Shown: positions 25,101-31,715, counted from the stretch's first letter. The stretch: DNA of 32,656 nucleotides from Streptomyces zinciresistens K42 (GCF_000225525.1 NZ_AGBF01000062.1:1-32656); one strand, 5' to 3'. Translations and numbers: made by a program. Notes: generated by a model not told the origin, from the sequence alone.

Positions 25101-25350
25101 GATCACGGTCCCGATGAACGCGGCCTGGTTCGACGCCTACGGCTGGTCCGTAGAGAACAAGGGCGTCACCCCGGACCTGGAGATCCTGCGCACCCCCCTG
25201 GACTGGGCGGAGGGCCGCCACGCCCAGCTCGCCGACGCCGTCGAACTGGCCCTGGAACTCCTTGAGTCCGAGCCCGCCGCGACTCCCCCGGACCGCTCCC
25301 GCGTCCCGGACCGCTCCCGCCCGAAGCTGCCGCCCCGGCCCGCCTCCTGA
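22102..25350 (+). CDS. tricorn protease homologue
   Basis: A roughly 1082-aa cytosolic peptidase of the S41/tricorn type. It degrades oligopeptides released by the proteasome or other ATP-dependent proteases. The N-terminal two-thirds contains beta-propeller WD/PD40-like repeats (RICFSPDGTWL-type motifs). Then come the C1 region, a PDZ domain (about 750-830) and the catalytic C2 domain. Catalytic residues match Thermoplasma tricorn closely in spacing: S735-H736 in GTSHAY, nucleophile S960-D961 in TSSDGD, and E1018 in SVENKG. The start is uncertain. GTG 22102 begins the conserved SYLRLPHLSGD, but the GGGGAG abuts it; an ATG at 22057 would add 15 residues. It is divergent from the TetR-MMPL operon. 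Confidence 0.93.
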   Translation: MSYLRLPHLSGDLLCFEAEDDLWLAPLDGPGRAWRLTVDRTKIGHPRFCPEGRRIAYTSWRTLVPEIHLIDVEGGPGVRLTHWGSADTQVCGWSPDGTVLAVASHGEPFSHYTWAYKVRPDGDPGRRLPWGPCADIQVADLDGERRTLLLTGTPPHEPASWKRYRGGATGRLWLHCERLLAGLDGHLHSPMFAGGRIAFLSDHEGVGNLYSCARDGSDLRRHTDHDAFYARHASSDGTRVVYQCAGDLWIVDDLAADSGPRRLDVRLGGPSPGRRPYQVPAAQHLDGLSVDETGRASAVVVRGSLYWLTHRDGPARTLTDTPGVRVRLPEMLGPLGQVAYVTDAEGEDAVEIASLPRATGHREPRRLASGELGRVLEMVADPGGERLALASHDGRLLLLDTTEDPASGGGAVTELIRSANGPVRDLAFSPDGTWLTWSHPGIGRSLRQIKLARMKDRLVVDVTDGRFEDENPVFTRDGRYLAFLSWRGFDPVYDVHTGDLSFPLGCRPYLVPLSSATPSPFALTPEGRPAAGGLDPARDEEGGEAGTTTVETEGLASRVTPFPVAASKYSALHPVTGGGLVWLRWPISGALGETFANPDDTTGRPTLEHFTIGKAKKTELVDHLDWFAVSGDGSRLVVVDEGELRAIPATESGDGDSVVWIDARRILHEVDPAAEWRQSYDEAGRLIRAYFWDPGMCGIDWDAVLDQYRPLVERVASPDDFADLLREVLGELGTSHAYVTPARRNEGPAHCQRRQGLLGANLTRRDEGWTVRRILPGESSDSKARSPLAGTGIREGAVLTHVDGRPVHPVTGPAPLLAAAGGTTVELTFTPAGGEAGGARRVAVVPLTDERPLRYQDWVAKRRAVVGELSGGRCGYLHIPDMGGSGWAQFNRDLRREMSRPALIVDVRGNAGGHISELVVEKLTRTVLGWDLTRDAEPVSYASNAPRGPVVALADEATSSDGDMITAAFKLLGLGPVVGQRTWGGVVGMTGRHRLGDGTVITVPMNAAWFDAYGWSVENKGVTPDLEILRTPLDWAEGRHAQLADAVELALELLESEPAATPPDRSRVPDRSRPKLPPRPAS

Positions 25351-25404
25351 CGGACCGCGCGCGAAGCGCCCCGGCGCACGGCAGACGCGGCGCACGGCAG
25401 ACAC

Positions 25405-25432
25405 GGGGCGCCCTCCCTGAAGGGGGCACCCC
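25405..25432. terminator. bidirectional terminator hairpin
   Basis: GGGGCGCCC (25405-25413) faces GGGCACCCC (25424-25432). There is one imperfect pair, which becomes a U-G wobble on the minus-strand RNA. It lies between the convergent tricorn and small charged-protein genes. Confidence 0.6.
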
Positions 25433-25451
25433 GCGTCCTCACCGCGCCGAC

Positions 25452-25676
25452 CTACCGGTCGTAGTCCAGGTCGAAGCGCTCCTCGTCCTCGCGCATACGG
25501 CGGGGCTCGTCCTCGCGCATGCGGCGGGGCTCCTCCTCGCGCTGCGGACGCTCACGGTCGCGGTCGCGGCCGGGCTCGCGACCGGGCTCGCGGTCGCGCT
25601 CCGGCTGCTGGCCGTGCTGGCGCGCACGCTGCTGGAGCTGCTCGGACTTCTCCTGGAACTGGTCCTTCATGCCCAT
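25452..25676 (-). CDS. small highly charged protein, function unknown
   Basis: A 74-aa protein of no family that I can name. Residues 1-20 (MGMKDQFQEKSEQLQQR) look like an amphipathic helix. The remainder is a low-complexity string of Arg, Glu, Asp, Pro and Gln with short repeats (RDREPG/REPGRD, then EPRRMREDEPRRMREDE), surely disordered. The ATG at 25676 is preceded by GGGAG at about nine bases; a second ATG lies two codons later. Similar short helix-plus-charged-tail proteins are frequent in streptomycetes. The strong start region and a following hairpin favour a real gene, although the repetitive body alone would not. Confidence 0.65.
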   Translation of the reverse strand: MGMKDQFQEKSEQLQQRARQHGQQPERDREPGREPGRDRDRERPQREEEPRRMREDEPRRMREDEERFDLDYDR

Positions 25677-25761
25677 GTGGGTTCACTCCCGTAGTGGGTG
25701 GGGCGGCCCCTCGCTGGGGCCTCGACCAGATTCACACGCCCCATCACCCTGCGCATGTCGA

Positions 25762-26646
25762 TCAGTTACGCCGCGTAGTCCTGTGCTGCTCGTCGGCCGC
25801 ACCGCCCGCTCCGACCAGTCCCGTGCGCATGCCGTCCAGCCGGTCCGCGAACCGCCGCATCTCCCGCTGCCCCACCGTGCCGATGAGGCCCGGCAGATAC
25901 CCGCGCACCCCCTGCATCCCGCGCAGCCACCACTGCCCGTAGACATGGCTGGAGCGCCGCTCGATCCCGGCCACGATCCGGTCGACGGCCGGGCCCAGCG
26001 GATACGTCTTGTTGGACGGCCACGGCAGCCGCTGCCTCAACTCCCGCATCACGTCGTCCTGATCGGCGCCGCGCACCATGTCGGTGTCCGTCCAGGACAG
26101 ATACCCGACACCCACCCGCACGCCCCGGTGGCCGACTTCGGCCCGCAGGCTGTGCGCGTACGCCTCCACGCCCGACTTCGACGCGCAGTACGCCGTCATC
26201 ATCGGCGCCGGTGTGATCGCCGCGAGCGAGGCGATCTGGAGCAGATAGCCGCGGCTCTCCGTCAGCAGCGGCAGGAACGCCCGTGCCGTCACCGCCGATC
26301 CGATGAGGTTGACCTCGATGACCCGCCGCCAGGCGTCCGGGTCGGAGTCGGCGAACGGACCGCCGGTCGCCACACCGGCGTTGGCCACGACGATGTCGGC
26401 CTTCCCGAACCGCTCCTTCACCTCCCGGGCCACCTGCGCCATCGCCGCGTGGTCGGTGACGTCGGCGTGCCAGTGCCCGCTGTCGCCGTGCAGCCGCTCC
26501 GAGACCTGTTTGAGGGCGTCCGGCTCCAGCCCGACCAGCGCCACCGCGGCGCCCCGCGCCGAGAGCTTGCGCGCGAGCAGTTCCCCCACGCCCCGTGCCG
26601 CGCCCGTGACGACGGCGACCTGCCCTTCGAGGCTCACCCTGCTCAT
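25762..26646 (-). CDS. short-chain dehydrogenase/reductase
   Basis: A 294-aa classical SDR using NAD(P)H. Visible are the cofactor loop TGAARGVG (about residues 14-21), the VANAGVATG strand (about 87-95), a catalytic Ser in QIASLAA (about 138-144) and the YCASK motif (Y-x-x-x-K, about 154-158). A tail of about 60 residues with a WWLRGMQG segment follows the core, as in SDRs paired with flavin monooxygenases. The ATG at 26646 follows AAGGAGG and overlaps the hydrolase stop as ATGA, so a longer upstream frame is rejected. In the operon it could interconvert the alcohol and ketone feeding the Baeyer-Villiger enzyme. The substrate is unknown. Confidence 0.92.
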   Translation of the reverse strand: MSRVSLEGQVAVVTGAARGVGELLARKLSARGAAVALVGLEPDALKQVSERLHGDSGHWHADVTDHAAMAQVAREVKERFGKADIVVANAGVATGGPFADSDPDAWRRVIEVNLIGSAVTARAFLPLLTESRGYLLQIASLAAITPAPMMTAYCASKSGVEAYAHSLRAEVGHRGVRVGVGYLSWTDTDMVRGADQDDVMRELRQRLPWPSNKTYPLGPAVDRIVAGIERRSSHVYGQWWLRGMQGVRGYLPGLIGTVGQREMRRFADRLDGMRTGLVGAGGAADEQHRTTRRN

Positions 26647-27650
26647 GCGCCCTCCTTGACCTGCGAGTCCGTCTCGCTGTGCGGGTCCGTGCCGGTCTGT
26701 GCGTCCGTGCCGGTCTGTGCGTCCGTGCCGGTCTGTGCGTACGTGCCGGTCTGTGCGTACGTGCCGGCGAGTTCCCGTATCCTCCCGGTCACCAGCTCGG
26801 GAGCCTCGACGGGCGTCATGTGCCCGAGGCCCGGCAGTTCGGTGACGCCGAGGCAGTGCGGCAGGGCCGCCGCCAGCGAACGGGTGTGCACGGGAGGGGT
26901 CAGCCGGTCGGCCGTGCCGACGACCACCGCCGTCGGCACCGTCAACTCCCGCACCCCGTCGTCGAGATCGAGCAGATCGAGGACGCGCGACCAGGCGTGG
27001 CGGGCCCGGCGCGGGCAGGCGTGCACGATCCGCGCGCACGCCTCGACCATGTGCGGGGCCGAACCCGGGCCCATCGTGGCGTACTTGAGGATCGCGCGGG
27101 CCACCGGCGTGACCGGTCCGAGCGGTGCGCGCGAGCCGAGGACCCGCCCGGTCAGCCAGGTCCGCAGCCGTCCCGGCCGCAGCGGCAGCACCGTCGACTC
27201 GGCGACCAGCCGCGAGGCTCCCGTGCTGCACAGCAGGACGGCGGCGGTGTGCGCGCGGAACACCGGGCGAGCCGCGGCGGCCAGCACCGTCATGCCGCCC
27301 ATGGAGTGCCCGGCGACCACGGCCTTCTCACCGGGCGCGAGGGCGGCGCCGAGGACGGCTTCGAGGTCGTCGGCGAGGGCCTCGGGGCTGCACGCCCGAC
27401 TCGCCGGGCTGCGGCCGTGGCCGCGCTGATCGTAGGCGATCACCCGGTGGTCGGCGGCCAGTTCGCGTATCTGCGCGGCCCAGAAGGCCGTGGAGCAGGT
27501 CCAGCCGTGCGCGAGGACGACGGCGGGCGCGCCCTCGGGCCCGTGCACCTCGACGTGCAGCCGCGCGCCGTCGGCGGAGACGGCCGTCAGCTCACGGGCG
27601 GGGACGGGCGGGGCGTAGGGCCCGAGGGCCGCCGCGGTCAGCCGGCTCAC
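26643..27650 (-). CDS. alpha/beta hydrolase
   Basis: A 335-aa esterase or lactonase-like hydrolase. The oxyanion motif HGWTCS (about residue 50), nucleophile elbow GHSMGG, acid in GTADRLTPP and His in GLGHMTPVE give a complete catalytic triad. A cap region rich in Arg lies between. The last 35 residues are an unusual hexapeptide repeat (TGT-Y/D-AQ) encoded by an 18-bp tandem repeat and lie outside the fold. The GTG at 27650 overlaps the monooxygenase stop (GTGA), and its own stop overlaps the SDR start. Hydrolysis of the ester or lactone made by the upstream Baeyer-Villiger enzyme is the natural inference. No signal peptide. Confidence 0.92.
   Translation of the reverse strand: MSRLTAAALGPYAPPVPARELTAVSADGARLHVEVHGPEGAPAVVLAHGWTCSTAFWAAQIRELAADHRVIAYDQRGHGRSPASRACSPEALADDLEAVLGAALAPGEKAVVAGHSMGGMTVLAAAARPVFRAHTAAVLLCSTGASRLVAESTVLPLRPGRLRTWLTGRVLGSRAPLGPVTPVARAILKYATMGPGSAPHMVEACARIVHACPRRARHAWSRVLDLLDLDDGVRELTVPTAVVVGTADRLTPPVHTRSLAAALPHCLGVTELPGLGHMTPVEAPELVTGRIRELAGTYAQTGTYAQTGTDAQTGTDAQTGTDPHSETDSQVKEGA
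26685..26767 (-). repeat. 18-bp tandem repeat in the hydrolase C-terminus
   Basis: Plus-strand unit GTCCGTGCCGGTCTGTGC occurs four times (26685-26756), with a C-to-A change in the fourth copy, plus a partial fifth. It is in frame and encodes the repeated six-residue TGT(D/Y)AQ tail. Confidence 0.9.
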
Positions 27651-29164
27651 GCGGACACCTCCGCGGCCGTCTCCCGTGCCCCGCCTCCGCCGGCGGCGGG
27701 CCGCACCACGCGGTACTCGCCGAGGTCGACGCGCCGGGTGGCCCGCCGGAACTCCGCGGTCGTGCCCGGCCAGATGGTGGTGTTGCGGCCGTTCGCGTCC
27801 AGGTACCAGCTCGTGCAGCCGCCCGTGTTCCACACGGTCCGCTTCATCCGCTCCTGCACCCGCCGGTTCCAGTCGCTCACCGCGCCCGGCCGGGCGTCCA
27901 GGGCGACCCGGCCGCCCAGGACGTCCAACTGGCGCAGATAGTCGGCGAGATAGTTCAGCTGGGACTCGATCATCAGGATCATCGAGGAGTTGCCGAGGCC
28001 CGTGTTGGGGCCGATGATCGACACCCAGTTGGGGAACCCGGCGGCGGACGCGCCGCGCAGCGCCTCCATCCCGCCCTTCCACACCTCGGCGAGGGTGCGG
28101 CCCTCGGCGCCCACCACCCGCTCGGCGATGGGCATGTCGGTGACGCGGAAGCCCGTGCCGAAGACGATCGCGTCGGCCTCGGCCTCGCTGCCGTCCGCGG
28201 CGACGAGCGTCGAGCCGCGGATCTCGCCCAGCCCGCTCGCGACGACGTCCACGTTGGGCCGGGCCAGCGCCGGGTAGTACTCGCTCGACAGCAGGATCCG
28301 CTTGCAGCCGATGCGGTAGTCGGGGGTCAGCTTGGCGCGCAGCGCCGGGTCCTTGACGGCCCGCGCCATGTTCCGCTTGGCCAGGCTCTCGATCATGCCG
28401 AGTTCGTTGGGCCGCTTGGTGAACGCCTGGACCTGCAACTCCCGGATGCCCCACAGCAGTCCGCGGCGCAGCCGGGTGGTGAAGGGCAGGGCCCGGTGCA
28501 GGGCGCGCTCGGCACCGCTGATGGCGCGGTCCATGCGGGGCATGACCCAGGGCGGGGTGCGCTGGAAGAGGGTGAGGCGCTCCACCCGCGGCTGGACGGC
28601 CGGCACGATCTGGATGGCGGAGGCGCCGGTGCCCACCATGGCGACGCGCTTGCCGCTCAGGTCGTAGTCGTGGTCCCAGCGGGCGGAGTGGAAGACCTTG
28701 CCGGGGAAGGTGTCCAGGCCCGGGATGTCCGGGATCTTCGGGTCGGAGAGCGGTCCGGTGGCGGAGACGACGAGGTCGGCGGACAGGTCCCCGCCGGCTG
28801 TCTCGATGTCCCAGCACAGCCGCTCGCCGTTCCAGGTCATCCGCAGCACCTCCGCGTCGAAGCGGAGGTGCGGCCGCAGCCCGAAGACGTCCGTGACGTG
28901 CTCCAGGTAGGCGCGGATGTGCTCCTGCCCGGAGAAGGCGCGCGGCCAGTCGGGGTGGGGCGCGAAGGAGAACGAGTACAGATGGGACGGCACGTCGCAC
29001 GCGCATCCCGGATAGCTGTTGTCCCGCCAGGTGCCGCCGACGCTGCCGGCCCGCTCCAGGACGACGAAGTCGGTGACGCCCTCGCGCCGCAGCCGCACGG
29101 CGGCTCCCAGCCCGCCGAACCCGGACCCGATGACCGCGACCCGCACATGTTCGCGTTCGGCCAT
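27647..29164 (-). CDS. Baeyer-Villiger-type flavin monooxygenase
   Basis: A 505-aa FAD- and NADPH-dependent class B monooxygenase. The FAD loop GSGFGG (13-18) and the NADPH loop GTGASA (178-183) frame the type I Baeyer-Villiger fingerprint F153-x-G155-x3-H159-x3-W163. It inserts oxygen beside a carbonyl, turning ketones into esters or lactones. The ATG at 29164 follows AAGGAGG by eight bases. It is the first gene of a three-gene operon in which each stop overlaps the next start, and it is transcribed away from a MerR regulator. I recall a homologous monooxygenase in the SCO3170s of S. coelicolor but cannot confirm it. The substrate, possibly a steroid-like, fatty or cyclic ketone, is not readable from the sequence. 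Confidence 0.93.
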   Translation of the reverse strand: MAEREHVRVAVIGSGFGGLGAAVRLRREGVTDFVVLERAGSVGGTWRDNSYPGCACDVPSHLYSFSFAPHPDWPRAFSGQEHIRAYLEHVTDVFGLRPHLRFDAEVLRMTWNGERLCWDIETAGGDLSADLVVSATGPLSDPKIPDIPGLDTFPGKVFHSARWDHDYDLSGKRVAMVGTGASAIQIVPAVQPRVERLTLFQRTPPWVMPRMDRAISGAERALHRALPFTTRLRRGLLWGIRELQVQAFTKRPNELGMIESLAKRNMARAVKDPALRAKLTPDYRIGCKRILLSSEYYPALARPNVDVVASGLGEIRGSTLVAADGSEAEADAIVFGTGFRVTDMPIAERVVGAEGRTLAEVWKGGMEALRGASAAGFPNWVSIIGPNTGLGNSSMILMIESQLNYLADYLRQLDVLGGRVALDARPGAVSDWNRRVQERMKRTVWNTGGCTSWYLDANGRNTTIWPGTTAEFRRATRRVDLGEYRVVRPAAGGGGARETAAEVSA

Positions 29165-29195
29165 GCCTGTGCCTCCTTGCTCCACCAGGAACCGC

Positions 29196-29217
29196 GCCAG
29201 TGAACACTGGCACAGTG
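29196..29217 (-). promoter_or_regulatory. overlapping CAGTG dyads in the monooxygenase leader
   Basis: GCCAGTG-AA-CACTGGC (29196-29211) is a perfect dyad, and CACTG-GCA-CAGTG (29205-29217) overlaps it. This gives three alternating half-sites downstream of the likely -10 (TAGTCT, 29226-29221). It resembles a repressor operator or an RNA hairpin before the ribosome binding site. Confidence 0.55.
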
Positions 29218-29237
29218 GGGAGACTAGAGGAGGTCCG

Positions 29238-29279
29238 TACCGACCGGTAGGGGGCTGCCGAGGAAAGTTACCGCCGGTA
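29238..29279. promoter_or_regulatory. two TACCG dyads in the MerR/monooxygenase gap
   Basis: TACCG-AC-CGGTA (29238-29249) and TACCG-C-CGGTA (29269-29279), centres about 30 bp apart. The first overlaps the likely -35 of the monooxygenase promoter. The second sits just upstream of the merR -10. They are likely binding sites of the divergent MerR regulator. Confidence 0.6.
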
Positions 29280-29284
29280 CGAAC

Positions 29285-29290
29285 TAAGGT
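29285..29290 (+). promoter_or_regulatory. candidate -10 box for leaderless merR transcript
   Basis: TAAGGT, six bases (TCCCGA), then the GTG at 29297. No Shine-Dalgarno sequence. Confidence 0.5.
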
Positions 29291-29296
29291 TCCCGA

Positions 29297-30022
29297 GTGA
29301 CCGAGATCCGTGAGTACCGCAGGGAGGAACTGGCCCGCCTGGCCGGCATCACGGTGCGCACCCTGCGCTTCTACCGCGAACGCAAGCTGATCCCGCCCCC
29401 GCGCCGCGAGGGCCGCATCGCCTGGTACGACGACCACCACCTGGCCCGGCTGCGCACCATCGCGGCGCTGCTGGAGCGCGGCCACACCCTCACCGGGATA
29501 GCGGAGCTGGCCGAGGCCCTCGACCACGGCCGCGACGTCGCCGACGTCCTCGGCGTCACCCCCACCGAGGAGGAGCCGGTCCGCCTCACCCCCGAGGAAC
29601 TGGCCGCCCGCTTCGAGGGCCAGGTCACCCCGGACAACCTCGCGGCCGCCCTGGACCTCGGCTATCTCGGCACCGACGGCGACGAGATCGTCCACATCAG
29701 CCGCCGCCTGCTGGACGTCTCCTCCGCCCTGGTCCGCGAGGGCATCCCCCTCGCGGAGGTCCTGGCGGCCGGCAGGCGCGTGCGCGAACACGTCGACGCG
29801 CTGGCCGACATGTTCGCCGACCTGGTCCTGCGCCACACCGAGGAGGAGGACGCCGTCCAGCGGCTGCGCCCCCTGGCCCGCAGCGTCGTCGAAGCGGAGC
29901 TCTCCCTGGCCCTGGACCGCCGCCTGCGCAGGGACGGCGAGCACGGCGAGGGACCCCAGCGGGGCCAGCGGCCTGAGGGGTCCGGCGGGCCTGAGGGGCC
30001 CAGCGGGTCTGGCGCCTTCTAA
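29297..30022 (+). CDS. MerR-family transcriptional regulator
   Basis: A 241-aa regulator. The winged helix-turn-helix is at about residues 7-70 (LARLAGITVRTLRFYRERKLIPPP is the classic MerR recognition region; only the core is quoted here as TVRTLRFYRERKL). A helical effector or dimerisation part follows (about 95-210) without the paired cysteines of metal sensors, so an organic ligand is likely. The last 35 residues are a Gly/Pro/Glu repeat-like tail. It starts as a leaderless-type GTG, is divergent from the monooxygenase operon across 132 bp and presumably controls it. Its stop codon overlaps that of xthA on the opposite strand (30019-30022). Confidence 0.92.
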   Translation: MTEIREYRREELARLAGITVRTLRFYRERKLIPPPRREGRIAWYDDHHLARLRTIAALLERGHTLTGIAELAEALDHGRDVADVLGVTPTEEEPVRLTPEELAARFEGQVTPDNLAAALDLGYLGTDGDEIVHISRRLLDVSSALVREGIPLAEVLAAGRRVREHVDALADMFADLVLRHTEEEDAVQRLRPLARSVVEAELSLALDRRLRRDGEHGEGPQRGQRPEGSGGPEGPSGSGAF

Positions 30023-30822
30023 CGGTCGTAGACCACCGTCACGGGGGCGTGGTCCGACCAGCGTTCGGCGTGCGTGGCGGCGCGCTCGACATGCCCCTTG
30101 CGCGCCTTCGCGGCGAGCCCCGGCGTCGCCACGTGGTAGTCGATGCGCCAGCCCGTGTCGCTGTCGAAGGCCCGCCCGCGGTACGACCACCACGAGTACG
30201 GCCCCTCGACGTCCGGGTGCAGCGACCGCACGACGTCGACGTAGCCGCCGTCCGCCGGATCGAGGACCCGGGACAGCCACTCCCGCTCCTCCGGCAGGAA
30301 CCCGGAGTTCTTGGTGTTGGCGCGCCAGTTCCTGAGGTCGGCCTGCCGGTGGGCGATGTTCCAGTCGCCGCAGACCAGCACCTCGCGGCCGTCTGCGGCG
30401 GCGCGCTCGCGCAGGGCCTTCAGATGGGCCAGGAACTCGCCCGTGAAGCGGGACTTCTCCTCCTGGCGCTCGGTTCCGGCCTCGCCGGAGGGCAGGTAGA
30501 GGGAGGCGATCGTCACACCCGGGAGGTCGGCCTCCGCGTAACGGCCGCTCGCGTCGAACTCGTCCGATCCGAAGCCGACCCGGACCCGGTCGGGCTCGCG
30601 GCGCGTGTACAGCGAGACGCCGGCGCGGCCTTTGGCGGCGGCGGGGGCGTGCAGGACGTGCCAGCCGTCGGGCGCGCGCACGTGCTCGGGCAGCTGGTGC
30701 GGCTCCGCGCGGACCTCCTGGAGGCACACCACGTCGGCTTCGGTGGCGGCGAGCCACTCCACGAAGCCCTTTTTCGCGGCGGCCCGCAGCCCGTTCACAT
30801 TCACAGAGGTCACAGTGAGCAC
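30019..30822 (-). CDS. xthA: exodeoxyribonuclease III (AP endonuclease)
   Basis: A 267-aa Mg-dependent EEP-fold nuclease of base excision repair. It cleaves 5' to abasic sites and trims 3' ends. Motifs in order: the N in SVNVNGLR (about residue 8), the metal-ligand Glu in LQEVRA (about 33-38), LYLPSGE, the GDWNIAH motif (about 152-158), WRIDYH (about 228-233) and the C-terminal SDHAPV with the catalytic Asp-His. Length is standard. The GTG at 30822 follows a TAAAGT box by six bases, indicating a leaderless mRNA. It is divergent from a GNAT gene across 78 bp and convergent, with overlapping stops, with merR. Confidence 0.95.
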   Translation of the reverse strand: MLTVTSVNVNGLRAAAKKGFVEWLAATEADVVCLQEVRAEPHQLPEHVRAPDGWHVLHAPAAAKGRAGVSLYTRREPDRVRVGFGSDEFDASGRYAEADLPGVTIASLYLPSGEAGTERQEEKSRFTGEFLAHLKALRERAAADGREVLVCGDWNIAHRQADLRNWRANTKNSGFLPEEREWLSRVLDPADGGYVDVVRSLHPDVEGPYSWWSYRGRAFDSDTGWRIDYHVATPGLAAKARKGHVERAATHAERWSDHAPVTVVYDR

Positions 30823-30828
30823 CCGGGC

Positions 30829-30834
30829 ACTTTA
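30829..30834 (-). promoter_or_regulatory. candidate -10 box for leaderless xthA transcript
   Basis: Minus-strand TAAAGT, six bases (GCCCGG), then the GTG at 30822. Confidence 0.5.
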
Positions 30835-30887
30835 CCGGCACACTGGACGCTGTCCGGTCCTGGAATCCTCAGGCCATTGAATTGATT

Positions 30888-30893
30888 TACGGT
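30888..30893 (+). promoter_or_regulatory. candidate -10 box for leaderless GNAT transcript
   Basis: TACGGT and seven bases precede the ATG at 30901, within an unusually AT-rich patch (about 30868-30896). No ribosome binding site is seen. Confidence 0.5.
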
Positions 30894-30900
30894 ATCCAGC

Positions 30901-31377
30901 ATGCACATACGCCCCGTCCCCTTCGACCACCCCGACGCGATCAAGCTCAACGACCAGGTGCAGGCCGAGTACGGCGTCCGCTACGGCGACGGCGGCGACG
31001 CCACCCCCCTGGCCGCGGCCGACTTCGCGCCGCCGAACGGGCTCTACCTGGTCGCCTACGACCCGGCGGGCGACCCGGTCGCCTCCGGCGGCTGGCGGCG
31101 CCAGGACGAGAACGGCGAGGGCAACGCAGACGGGGACGCCGAGCTCAAGCGGATGTACGTCGTGGAACAGATGCGCGGCCGCGGCCTCGCCCGGCGCATC
31201 CTGGCCGCGCTGGAGGAGGACGCGCGGGCGGCGGGGCGCAGCCGCATGGTGCTGGAGACCGGCGCCAAGCAGCCGGAGGCGGTGGCGCTGTACGCGTCGA
31301 GCGGCTACGAGCCGTGCGGGAAGTTCGGCTACTACCGCTTCCACGAACTGAGCCTGTGCTACGCCAAGTCCCTGTGA
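30901..31377 (+). CDS. GNAT-family N-acetyltransferase
   Basis: A 158-aa acetyl-CoA-dependent transferase. The CoA pyrophosphate loop is QMRGRGLA (about residues 93-100, after the LKRMYVV strand), and the C-terminal ALYASSGYEPCGKFGYY carries the usual helix, beta-bulge and tyrosine. The acceptor (amine, amino acid, protein or drug) is unknown. The ATG at 30901 is leaderless-like. Two hairpins follow the stop, so it is monocistronic. It is divergent from xthA, and a regulatory link between them is not evident. Confidence 0.9.
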   Translation: MHIRPVPFDHPDAIKLNDQVQAEYGVRYGDGGDATPLAAADFAPPNGLYLVAYDPAGDPVASGGWRRQDENGEGNADGDAELKRMYVVEQMRGRGLARRILAALEEDARAAGRSRMVLETGAKQPEAVALYASSGYEPCGKFGYYRFHELSLCYAKSL

Positions 31378-31380
31378 CCC

Positions 31381-31413
31381 TCCCGGGCGGGCCCCGCGCC
31401 CGCCCTCCCGGGA
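31381..31413 (+). terminator. first hairpin after the GNAT gene
   Basis: TCCCGGGCGGGC against GCCCTCCCGGGA with one mismatch and a GC-rich loop, beginning three bases after the stop codon. Confidence 0.55.
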
Positions 31414-31420
31414 AGGCGAA

Positions 31421-31452
31421 GGTCCCGTCCGATCAACCGATCGGACGGGACC
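31421..31452 (+). terminator. perfect 14-bp terminator hairpin
   Basis: GGTCCCGTCCGATC (31421-31434), loop AACC, GATCGGACGGGACC (31439-31452), then TTTCAAC. This is a textbook Rho-independent shape, with the T-rich side supporting the plus strand. Confidence 0.85.
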
Positions 31453-31503
31453 TTTCAACTATCCGGGTTTGCCCGGAAGTTGGTGCGGTCGCAACTCACC
31501 GAA

Positions 31504-31546
31504 CGCATCGCAGCGGCCCCGGCACCCCGGGGCCCGCTGCGATGCG
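31504..31546. other. long 19-bp hairpin of unknown role
   Basis: CGCATCGCAGCGGCCCCGG (31504-31522) pairs with the segment 31527-31546 around CACC, with a single bulged base. It has no T-run and is not adjacent to a gene end. The 338-bp gap between the GNAT gene and the tRNA holds no supported gene. Confidence 0.7.
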
Positions 31547-31643
31547 CGCGACACGGAAACGCGGGACAGCGGCACGGCCACGCTCCACGTCCGCCGCCGT
31601 CCACCACCCCCAACACCCTCGGACAGACCCCGGAAACGACGAA

Positions 31644-31675
31644 GATCCCGACCGATCAAGAAGATCGGCGGGATC
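31644..31675 (-). terminator. probable terminator of the tRNA-Ala gene
   Basis: GATCCCG-A-CCGATC and GATCGGCGGGATC form a 13-bp stem with one bulge and a short AAGAA loop. It lies about 40 bases downstream of the tRNA 3' end on the minus strand. Confidence 0.6.
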
Positions 31676-31715
31676 TCGTCAACCGCTCCCGAGCTAACTC
31701 AAGAACAGTCGTGCG

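Noticed and set aside
26647..27231. Upstream extension of the SDR open frame, about 195 residues longer.
   Set aside because: It runs antisense-free but out of frame through the hydrolase, is Arg/Gly-rich, and the ATG at 26646 has a strong ribosome binding site and a normal SDR N-terminus.
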